A stretch of 22,567 nucleotides of DNA from an uncultured Collinsella sp. (lineage in GTDB: Bacteria > Actinomycetota > Coriobacteriia > Coriobacteriales > Coriobacteriaceae). Where the stretch lies: assembly GCA_900548565.1 (NCBI GenBank), contig URKV01000014.1, positions 1 through 22,567 on the forward strand, given 5' to 3'. Below, in pieces: positions 1 through 5,647 of the stretch. Numbering within the stretch: position 1 is the stretch's first letter; each line of letters starts with the position of its first letter. A model generated the notes under the pieces. The model was not told the origin of the DNA and did no database searches. It saw only the letters and a list, made by a program, of their open reading frames with translations. The position numbers were made by a program, and so were the translations under genes.

Positions 1-48
1 CGAGATGCTCAGGAGTCTCGTGGGCTCGGAGATGTGTATAAGAGACAG
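1..48. other. Illumina Nextera i7 adapter remnant (artefact)
   Basis: Bases 30-48 are the 19-base Tn5 mosaic end AGATGTGTATAAGAGACAG. Bases 15-29 are the Nextera read-2 stem GTCTCGTGGGCTCGG. Bases 7-14 (GCTCAGGA) match the i7 index as it appears in primer N704, and bases 1-6 (CGAGAT) are the end of the P7 primer. The order P7 end, index, stem, mosaic end is exactly that of a Nextera library molecule. This is untrimmed library sequence at a contig end, not genomic DNA, and any reading frame crossing it is false. Confidence 0.97.
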
Positions 49-396
49 ATCGTAGCCACCCTGGCCACCACGGGAGCTCATAAACTCGATCTCATCGACG
101 ATGACCTCAAGCTTGCTCCGGCGCTGGCCGTCGCGCTCCCAAGAGCTGTAGCGCAGCTTGCCCTCGATCGCGACCTTGTTTCCCTTTGCCAGGAAACGGC
201 TCACGGCCTCGGCGCGGGTGCCGAACATGGTGCAGTCGACAAAGTTGGGATAGTCCTCCCACTCGCCAGTCTGCGCGTTGCGGCGACGATCGTTCACGGC
301 GACGCCAAAGGACAGAACCTGGGTTCCGCCGGCGGTGGCGCGCAGCTCGGGATCGCGGGTGAGGTTACCGGTGATGTTCACTCGATTGATGCTCAT
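49..396 (-). CDS. ssb: Single-stranded DNA-binding protein, 3' end missing
   Basis: SSB coats single-stranded DNA during replication, repair and recombination. The frame starts at ATG 394-396 with MSINRVNITGNLTRDPELR, the classic OB-fold opening, followed by GTQVLSFGVAVN, an aromatic DNA-binding segment around WEDYPNFVDC, and KGNKVAIEGKLRYSSWE at about residues 72-87. It then enters a Gly/Arg linker (SSRGGQGGYD). An AGAGGAAG-like ribosome site lies about 10 bases upstream of the start. Only 116 codons are present: the rest of the linker and the acidic C-terminal tip that recruits partner proteins are lost where the adapter begins at base 48. It follows rpsF by 48 bases, as in the common rpsF-ssb-rpsR operon. 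The truncation is a contig-end effect, not a mutation. Confidence 0.95.
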
Positions 397-444
397 AACT
401 CACTACTTCCTCTTGGGGCACAAGCCCAGTCCAAAACGACAGTC

Positions 445-738
445 TTACTCCTGGTCGTCGCGACGGACGATCATGTGGCGGACCACAGCGTCGGTGATGC
501 GCAGGACGCGATCAAGCTCGGCGATCTGGGTAGGATCTGCGTGGAAGTTGATGAGGGTGTAGTCACCATCGGTGAGGTCGTTGATCTCGTAGGCGAGCTT
601 GCGCTTGCCCCACTCGTCAACGGAGTCGACCTTGCCAGCGCCCTCAGCGATCGTGGTATCGATACGCTTCATAACAGCGAGACGAGTCTCGGGGTCGAGC
701 GACGGGTCAACAAAGAACAGCAGTTCATAAGCCTTCAT
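445..738 (-). CDS. rpsF: 30S ribosomal protein S6
   Basis: S6 binds 16S rRNA in the platform of the small subunit together with S18. The 97-aa product begins MKAYELLFFVDPSLDPETR and contains VDEWGKRKLAYEINDLTDGDYTL and a C-terminal VVRHMIVRRDDQE, all standard for S6, and its length fits the family. The start is ATG 736-738, because a GGAGGT site (745-750) sits 6 bases upstream. A longer in-frame start at 759 would put that site inside the gene and is rejected. It is the first gene of an operon with ssb. Its leader holds an 8-bp hairpin at 765-793 that could take part in S6:S18 autoregulation; that role is inference. Confidence 0.96.
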   Translation of the reverse strand: MKAYELLFFVDPSLDPETRLAVMKRIDTTIAEGAGKVDSVDEWGKRKLAYEINDLTDGDYTLINFHADPTQIAELDRVLRITDAVVRHMIVRRDDQE

Positions 739-764
739 ATTGTCACCTCCTCTGGGCAAATGTG

Positions 765-793
765 GCTTCAGGTCGTGAAGGTGCGCCTGAAGC
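765..793 (-). promoter_or_regulatory. rpsF leader hairpin
   Basis: GCTTCAGG (765-772) pairs with CCTGAAGC (786-793), giving an 8-bp stem with a 13-base loop, 26 bases upstream of the rpsF start codon and just before its ribosome site. Bacterial rpsF leaders often carry a structured S6:S18 binding site. I cannot confirm the conserved bulge of that motif here, so only the hairpin itself is certain. Confidence 0.4.
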
Positions 794-1198
794 AGGAAAA
801 GACTTGGTAATAATATCTTTCAACCTCCTAGGCTGCAAGAATATGCAGCTACAACCTCATGACCTCCACATATGCCCATACTCGCACGACGTTTCATGCG
901 CATTCCAACCAAATGCTGACCAAAAGCTTGACGGATCTGTGGACAAGATACGGTGCCGTGAGGACAAGCTGAGCCAAGTCGCAGGTCAACGGGCGCATGG
1001 TTGTGGTCACAAAATGCATACCAGTGGCCCACAGCACCACCCAAAGATTTTTAAATTCATTGCCAAATCGCTTATAAATACCCCTTTTGAACAATTGAGT
1101 TGATCAACTACGCTGGTCGGAAGCCGTTTTTTGGCATCTCAAACCCCGCTGCAACGCCAAACGCGGCCAAGCGTTTTAAAAAATGCCAACTTTTCTGT

Positions 1199-1226
1199 TT
1201 GCACTTTGCGATTCCTCGTGTATACT
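1199..1226 (+). promoter_or_regulatory. Promoter of the tRNA-Ser genes
   Basis: TTGCAC (1199-1204) and TATACT (1221-1226) are separated by 16 bases, a good sigma-70-type match. Transcription would start near 1233, about 10 bases before the mature 5' end of the first tRNA-Ser. Confidence 0.7.
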
Positions 1227-1242
1227 GACTTTCGCATTTAAC

Positions 1243-1333
1243 GGAGAGTTGTCCGAGTGGCCGAAGGAGCACGATTGGAAATCGTGTAGGCGTCAAAAGC
1301 GTCTCCAGGGTTCAAATCCCTGACTCTCCGCCA
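1243..1333 (+). tRNA. tRNA-Ser (anticodon GGA)
   Basis: The acceptor GGAGAGT (1243-1249) pairs with ACTCTCC (1323-1329), followed by discriminator G and an encoded CCA (1331-1333). The anticodon stem CACGA/TCGTG encloses the loop TTGGAAA, so the anticodon is GGA and reads UCC/UCU. A long variable arm and a T-arm with GGTTCAAATCC are present, as expected for a class II serine tRNA. It has its own promoter upstream and a terminator-like hairpin just downstream. Confidence 0.96.
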
Positions 1334-1342
1334 GTTAATTCC

Positions 1343-1372
1343 AAAGCAGGCCTTCGAGCCTGCTTTGTTTTT
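1343..1372 (+). terminator. Terminator after the first tRNA-Ser
   Basis: AAAGCAGGC (1343-1351) pairs with GCCTGCTTT (1358-1366) around a 6-base loop, followed by GTTTTT (1367-1372). It lies between the two tRNA-Ser genes, so the second may depend on read-through or on a promoter I did not identify. Confidence 0.8.
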
Positions 1373-1381
1373 ACCCCACGC

Positions 1382-1472
1382 GGAGGGGTGGCAGAGTGGT
1401 TGAATGCGGCGGTCTCGAAAACCGTTTGGCCTGTATAAGGTCACGAGGGTTCGAATCCCTCCTCCTCCGCCA
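1382..1472 (+). tRNA. tRNA-Ser (anticodon CGA)
   Basis: The acceptor GGAGGGG (1382-1388) pairs with CTCCTCC (1462-1468, one G-U pair), then discriminator G and encoded CCA (1470-1472). The anticodon stem GCGGT/ACCGT holds the loop CTCGAAA, so the anticodon is CGA and reads UCG. A long variable arm and the T-loop TTCGAAT support class II serine tRNA. It lies 48 bases after the GGA tRNA, in the same orientation. Confidence 0.96.
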
Positions 1473-1483
1473 TTTTGGTTGAG

Positions 1484-1510
1484 AAAGCTCCCGGGAATGG
1501 GAGCTTTTTT
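1484..1510 (+). terminator. Terminator after the second tRNA-Ser
   Basis: AAAGCTCCC (1484-1492) pairs with GGGAGCTTT (1499-1507) around a 6-base loop, and the stem runs into a T-tract to 1510. It is a standard intrinsic terminator 11 bases after the tRNA CCA end. Confidence 0.85.
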
Positions 1511-1536
1511 GTTTTGAGTCCCTAACAAGCAAATAC

Positions 1537-1673
1537 GGCGGAGGAGGGATTCGAACCCGCCAGGGCGCGGAGCGTAAAGAAAACGCGCCCGTGGAGCGTT
1601 TTTAGCGCTGCGCGGTCGGCGCAAGCCGACCGGATAAATTTTGAGCGGAGCTCAAAATTTGGACATCCCTCCT
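1537..1673. repeat. tRNA T-arm-like fragment enclosing nested palindromes
   Basis: On the minus strand 1537-1558 reads as a T-arm and 3' acceptor like that of the neighbouring tRNA-Ser (GGGTTCGAATCCCTCC), but no matching 5' half follows and there is no CCA. Inside are successive hairpins: GGGCGCG 1563-1569 with 1584-1590; GGTCGGC 1614-1620 with 1625-1631 around a GCAA tetraloop; and AAATTTTGAGC 1636-1646 with 1650-1660. The whole is bracketed by AGGAGGGAT (1542-1550) and its complement (1665-1673). It is probably a tRNA-derived repeat or decayed integration site. The rest of 1473-1838 shows nothing else I can name. Confidence 0.5.
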
Positions 1674-1838
1674 ATTCGACCACGCCCCCATCGCGTTCAG
1701 CATCAACCCGGATCCCCAAACATGGAACCTATGACCGTACCCAGTCCCGACCGTTTGCCGAGCAATAGGGTCGCAATCGGCGCCGAACATGTACTATGTA
1801 CGGGCATTGTCTAAACCCACGATCCAAAGGACCCCATC

Positions 1839-2528
1839 TTGCCCGTCGTCGCTGCCATAACCATTACCTCACATGCCTCGGATGCCATGGTCGCTATTCC
1901 GTTTTGGCTCGAGATGTTCGCTGTTGTCGCTGCATCGATCTCGGGTGTGCTGGTTGCGCGCGAGCACAAGCTCGACCTGGTGGGCGCGGTCGCGCTCGCG
2001 GTGGTCTGCGGTCTGGGCGGCGGTCTCTTGCGCGACATGACGCTGCAGGTAGGCAACGTCTATATCCTCAACCAGCCGATGGCACTCCCGCTTTCCATTG
2101 CCACGGCGGCCATCATCTATATTTTCCCGGCAATCGTCGATAAACCCGAAAAACTCATTCCCCTGCTCGACATCATCTCGGTCGGCATCTATGCCGCCAC
2201 CGGAGCGGACAAGGCGCTTGTCTACGGCTTTGCACCGGCGGTATGCATCATGATGGGCTTTTTTACCGCGGTGGGCGGCGGCATGTTGCGCGACGGCTTT
2301 ATGGGCGTGGTTCCGGGCATTTTCCAACGTACTAACTTTTATGCCATCGCCGCCATCGCCGGATCGACAAGCTATGTGTGTCTCGTTATGAGCGGCATCA
2401 TGAGCAATGTCGCCGCGCTGGTCGTATGCGTTGTCGTGACCATGGGTCTGCGCTGGCTCTCGCTGCGCTTTGACATCAAAAGCCCCACCGAGGAAGACAT
2501 CGCACGCTTTTTGCACCGCAAAAAGTAG
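1839..2528 (+). CDS. TRIC/UPF0126-family membrane protein
   Basis: This 229-aa integral membrane protein belongs to the UPF0126 family, the prokaryotic relatives of trimeric intracellular cation (TRIC) channels. The family hallmark is an internal duplication, visible here as VCGLGGGLLRDMTL in the first half and TAVGGGMLRDGFMG in the second, each followed by hydrophobic segments. There are about seven hydrophobic stretches and a basic C-terminus (ARFLHRKK). Homologues form homotrimeric, K+-conducting channels; the ion specificity here is inferred. The start is a TTG at 1839-1841, 8 bases after an AAAGGA site. The next ATG (residue 17) would cut into the first membrane segment's lead-in and has no comparable site. 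It stands between the tRNA-Ser block and an exported beta-solenoid gene 107 bases downstream, and no clear promoter was found. Confidence 0.85.
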   Translation: MPVVAAITITSHASDAMVAIPFWLEMFAVVAASISGVLVAREHKLDLVGAVALAVVCGLGGGLLRDMTLQVGNVYILNQPMALPLSIATAAIIYIFPAIVDKPEKLIPLLDIISVGIYAATGADKALVYGFAPAVCIMMGFFTAVGGGMLRDGFMGVVPGIFQRTNFYAIAAIAGSTSYVCLVMSGIMSNVAALVVCVVVTMGLRWLSLRFDIKSPTEEDIARFLHRKK

Positions 2529-2635
2529 GTGGCGCGGGCTCATCCTTCGAAATGCAACCGAGAGGTTCTTTTAGAGCGCCCGCGCGTTGGGTACCCTGTT
2601 AGCTATATGCCGAACACCTAACAAAAGGATCAACC

Positions 2636-3781
2636 ATGACTTTCAATCAAACCGCAGCGGCGCCGTCACACAAGATGCGTCGCTGCCTGCTTATGGCATT
2701 CGCGCTCATCGCGCTGGCGATCACCGCGCTTCCCACGGCGTCGTTCGCCGGCACGGACACCGCAGGCAACGTACTTGCGACCGACAATGACGCCAATCCG
2801 TCCGGCGTCGAAGGTGACCTGTACTGGGCAGGTCAGGCCCTCAACTTGGACGATACGTCCATCGACCGCGATATCATCGCCGCGGGCGATACCCTCTCAA
2901 TTCGCGACTGCACGGTGGGCGGCGCCGTCCGTCTGGCGGCACGCACCATCGACATTGCCAAGACCACGGTTGATGGCAGCGTGACCGTTGCTGGCCAGCA
3001 TGTCGTTCTCAATTCCGATAGCACCGCCAACTGTTTCTACGCGATAGGCGAGACGGTTGCCTTGCGAGGCTCCACCAAGTCGGCAGCGCTCGCGGGCGAT
3101 ACGGTAACCATCGACGGCACCGTCGATGGCGATGTCGAGGTTTGGGCCGACAAGCTCATCCTGGGCAAGAACGCCCACATCACCGGCACCGTGAACGCGC
3201 ACGTCTCCGAGGACCCCGAGCGCGCCGCGGGAGCCGAGGTCGGCGCACTCAAGATCGACCGCACCGAGAACGAGGATACTTCCACCGTTAACGATGTCAT
3301 CGGCGGTATCGTCGCCGCGGCACTCTCGACCTGCTTTGTCGCTCTGCTGCTCGAGCTCGTCTTTCCGCGTGCGACTGCCAGCGCCGCCGGTATGCTCCAC
3401 CAGCGCCCCATGCCCCTGTGGGTGAGCGGTCTTCTGGGCACGATTGCTATCGTCCCCGCCGTCCTACTGCTAATTATCTCTATCGCTGGTCTGTCGCTTG
3501 CCGGAGCCCTCTTGTGCGGCGTTATCGGCATCGCGTTGGTGTCGAGTGCCTTTGCGGGGTGTGCGATCGTCCGCATGGTCGGACACAACCAGAACCGCTA
3601 CGCCATGGCAGCCGTGGGTGGCATCGCCGCGGGCACGCTTACGGCAATCCCCCTCGTAGGCGATTTCATCAGCGGTGTGGCCTTTGTCTTTATGCTCGGC
3701 TACATCATCCAAATCATCTGGCGCAACGCCCACCTCAAGCCGCAGCAGCCGGCTAACATGCCAGGACTCCCCACCGCTTAG
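2636..3781 (+). CDS. Exported bactofilin-like beta-solenoid protein with C-terminal membrane domain
   Basis: The 381-aa product has three parts. Residues 1-38 look like a signal peptide: basic MRR at 14-16, a hydrophobic core at 17-32, and probable cleavage after SFA. Residues about 55-190 consist of short hydrophobic-glycine repeats (GGAVRLAA, DGSVTVAG, DGTVDGDVEVWAD, ITGTVNAHV) like the right-handed beta-helix of bactofilins or polymer-forming proteins. Residues about 220-361 contain four to five membrane segments ending in a short basic tail. ATG 2636 follows AAAAGGA with normal spacing. If the signal is used, the solenoid lies outside the membrane, unlike cytoplasmic bactofilins. A role in envelope organisation is inference; no catalytic motif is visible. 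A terminator at 3857-3898 ends the unit. Confidence 0.7.
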   Translation: MTFNQTAAAPSHKMRRCLLMAFALIALAITALPTASFAGTDTAGNVLATDNDANPSGVEGDLYWAGQALNLDDTSIDRDIIAAGDTLSIRDCTVGGAVRLAARTIDIAKTTVDGSVTVAGQHVVLNSDSTANCFYAIGETVALRGSTKSAALAGDTVTIDGTVDGDVEVWADKLILGKNAHITGTVNAHVSEDPERAAGAEVGALKIDRTENEDTSTVNDVIGGIVAAALSTCFVALLLELVFPRATASAAGMLHQRPMPLWVSGLLGTIAIVPAVLLLIISIAGLSLAGALLCGVIGIALVSSAFAGCAIVRMVGHNQNRYAMAAVGGIAAGTLTAIPLVGDFISGVAFVFMLGYIIQIIWRNAHLKPQQPANMPGLPTA

Positions 3782-3787
3782 CCACCA

Positions 3788-3845
3788 ACCACCACAAAGG
3801 GGACAGGCACCTTTGTGGTGGTGCAAAGGGGTCAGGTTACTTTGC
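3788..3845. repeat. REP-like pair of palindromes
   Basis: Two adjacent hairpins share a loop-side motif. Unit one is a perfect 13-bp stem, 3788-3800 with 3810-3822, whose middle reads AAAGGGGACAGGCACCTTTG. Unit two is a 6-bp stem, GCAAAG 3823-3828 with 3840-3845, whose middle reads AAAGGGGTCAGGTTACTTTG. The shared GGGG(A/T)CAGG core recalls REP elements moved by REP-associated tyrosine transposases. No transposase is present in the window. Confidence 0.55.
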
Positions 3846-3856
3846 GCCAACAAACG

Positions 3857-3898
3857 AAGCGGGGCACTCGATCGCATCGACCAGGTGCCCCGCTTTTC
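3857..3898 (+). terminator. Terminator between convergent genes
   Basis: AAGCGGGGCAC (3857-3867) pairs with GTGCCCCGCTT (3885-3895), followed by TTC on the plus strand. It ends the beta-solenoid transcript and lies downstream of the converging pilin operon too, though the T-tract on the minus side is poor. Bases 3899-4003 hold nothing else I recognise. Confidence 0.7.
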
Positions 3899-4003
3899 TT
3901 GGAGGGTTCTCAAGTAGCTTTTTCAAAACCAATGATCATCAGGTCAGTAGGCCTGCGCGTCACTCACTATGGAGGCAGTACGCCATTGAGCAGGGGGGGA
4001 CAA

Positions 4004-5647
4004 TTATTTTGCACGGCGACTTCCTCCCCGCTTGATGGCGAGCGCGACAAAAATAGCCGCCACTCCGATGGCAGCCAAAACCGCCACCAGCACCAACGTT
4101 CTATCTCCCGTCGAGGGCATAAAGCCTCGATTTGCTTCTTTACTTGGGGTGTTGAGCACCGACAGTTCAATCGAACCCGTCCCGGCATCGGCTGTATCAA
4201 CCCGTAGGGGGCTTTCGACCGATACGGTCACCTTGGGCTTCGCGGCCGCCACCTGTTTAACGTCCAGGCCCTCGGCCGTAACCGTCACCGTACGTTTGCC
4301 CTCAAAGGCGGTGTAGCCCTTGGGAGCCGCGACCTCCTCGACGGTGTAGACACCCGCGTCCACACCGCTCAATTCCACGTGGCCGTCCGCGCCCGTGGTG
4401 ACGCACGTGTCGGCATCCGTCGACCACGAGCCGTCAGTCGTTAGAGTGCGCCCGCGGTCATCGATGATGCGCAGTTTGGCGCCCGCGAGCGGTTTATCGT
4501 CCGAGCTTGAGCGCTTGGTCAGACTGAGTCCCCAGGTGTAGGCGCACGCGTCATCGCTCGACGTGCGGGTGAATCCGGCGTCGCCGGACTGGTCGGCGAG
4601 GGGAGAGCGCGGGTAACGCAGGTAGACCTCGTTGGGGTTGCCCTTGGTAACGCCTTGATTGCAGTTGGCCCCCAACGGCGCATTGTAGACAGCGACCACG
4701 CGGGCGCCCGCGGTGAAGGCGTCGGCCCCGCCGAGCGCGGCGACCAGGTCGCCGGTGCGCACGGTGAAGGCATTACCCTCGATCGAGACCTTGCACTGTG
4801 AAGCAATGTCTGTCCACCCTTTAGCCGGCGTCGAGCTGGCGTTGCCGCCCTCACATGCGACGGCGTCGAAGCCGCCGTCCGCGCCCGCCGCCACGTACAC
4901 GCGCATGCTCACGGCGACCTTGGAGGGGTCGAGCCCGGCGCTCATGGTGTCGACGAACCGCACCGTATAGGTGTCGTAGGCCGTGAGCCCGGCCGGGACC
5001 GTGGCAGAGAGGCGCCAGTACAGGTCGTCGGCGACCGTGGCGTCGGCGGCCTTCTGCCAGGCGGCGGTGCCGTCCTCCAGCACGTGCTTGGCGACCTTGG
5101 GGGTCGCCGCCTTGGGCTTGACGGTGACGGCGCCGCCGCCCACCAGGGCCATGATCGGCGCGGTGCCGGCCTCGCCCTGGACGATGGCGTCGTCGTCGGC
5201 GACGATGAGCCAGTAGCCGCAGGGCAGCTCGGCCGCCGTGCCCGCGTTAAGGGCCACAGAAGTTGCGTCGGCATTGCAAATCGCACGGGCGAGCTTTGCC
5301 GTCAGTGCGGTCGTCATATGCCCGTCGGCATTCAGCCACTCGGCAGCCGCTTGCGCCGTCGATGCCGAGTTATCAAACCCCGCATCATAAAGAACGGGAA
5401 GGACAGCCTGACGAGCTGCATCGCTCGACCACGCCAAGTCCGTCGCGACCTTTTGATCGGAGCCGGCTTTATCGGTAACAGTTGCCGAAAAGAGCTGGTA
5501 TGCATCGTATTGCGTCGCGACGTCGCCGCCAATCGTGATGGCTCCGGCATCGGCAGCACGGGCCGTCTCGGGCGACGCTGCAAAAGCGAGGATAGCTGTC
5601 ATGGCCACCATCATGACGGTCAACAAGCGGCGGTGCAGTTTACTCAC
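4004..5647 (-). CDS. Cell-wall-anchored pilin with Cna-B domain
   Basis: This is a 547-aa sortase substrate, probably the major shaft subunit of a pilus. From GTG 5645-5647 it reads MSKLHRRLLTVMMVAMTAI, a signal peptide with likely cleavage after residue 31 (ARA). Then come an N-terminal pilin domain (about 32-180) ending in VTVKPK (174-179), which resembles the pilin motif supplying the polymerising lysine; a middle domain (about 181-371); and a Cna-B domain (about 372-501) with the E-box YTVEEVAAPKGY (434-445). The sorting signal is MPSTGD (510-515), then a hydrophobic segment and the basic tail KRGGSRRAK. MPSTG departs from the usual LPXTG. The GTG overlaps the stop of the upstream adhesin by 8 bases (GTGAGTAA) behind GAGGTGG, implying translational coupling; a longer start at 5704 would lie inside the adhesin. 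No sortase is next to it. Confidence 0.85.
   Translation of the reverse strand: MSKLHRRLLTVMMVAMTAILAFAASPETARAADAGAITIGGDVATQYDAYQLFSATVTDKAGSDQKVATDLAWSSDAARQAVLPVLYDAGFDNSASTAQAAAEWLNADGHMTTALTAKLARAICNADATSVALNAGTAAELPCGYWLIVADDDAIVQGEAGTAPIMALVGGGAVTVKPKAATPKVAKHVLEDGTAAWQKAADATVADDLYWRLSATVPAGLTAYDTYTVRFVDTMSAGLDPSKVAVSMRVYVAAGADGGFDAVACEGGNASSTPAKGWTDIASQCKVSIEGNAFTVRTGDLVAALGGADAFTAGARVVAVYNAPLGANCNQGVTKGNPNEVYLRYPRSPLADQSGDAGFTRTSSDDACAYTWGLSLTKRSSSDDKPLAGAKLRIIDDRGRTLTTDGSWSTDADTCVTTGADGHVELSGVDAGVYTVEEVAAPKGYTAFEGKRTVTVTAEGLDVKQVAAAKPKVTVSVESPLRVDTADAGTGSIELSVLNTPSKEANRGFMPSTGDRTLVLVAVLAAIGVAAIFVALAIKRGGSRRAK

Larger units (their letters stand above)
739..1242. other. Intergenic region with DnaA-box-like cluster and AT-rich stretch
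   Basis: I see no credible gene in this 504-base gap. On the minus strand the rpsF leader has two hairpins (832-837 with 844-849, and 765-772 with 786-793) and an AGGAGG at 824-829. Four 9-mers resemble DnaA boxes. At 938-946 TTGTCCACA is exact on the minus strand; at 959-967 TTGTCCTCA is on the minus strand; at 1002-1010 GTGACCACA is on the minus strand; at 1025-1033 TGGCCCACA is on the plus strand. They are followed by a stretch at 1043-1110 of about 28% G+C by hand count. The right end holds the tRNA-Ser promoter. I found no convincing promoter for rpsF. Confidence 0.5.

Noticed and set aside
34..810. Plus-strand open frame of 258 codons across ssb and rpsF
   Set aside because: It starts inside the sequencing adapter and runs antisense to two clear housekeeping genes.
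820..1094. Small minus-strand frames of 66-74 codons upstream of rpsF
   Set aside because: No good ribosome site, overlapping frames, no recognisable protein features; better explained as leader and intergenic DNA.
1238..1624. Minus-strand 128-codon frame
   Set aside because: It is antisense to the two tRNA-Ser genes and the T-arm fragment; its peptide is only translated tRNA sequence.
2532..2585. GCGCGGGC/GCCCGCGC inverted repeat after the TRIC gene as a terminator
   Set aside because: The loop is 38 bases long and no T-tract follows, so it is not a convincing terminator.
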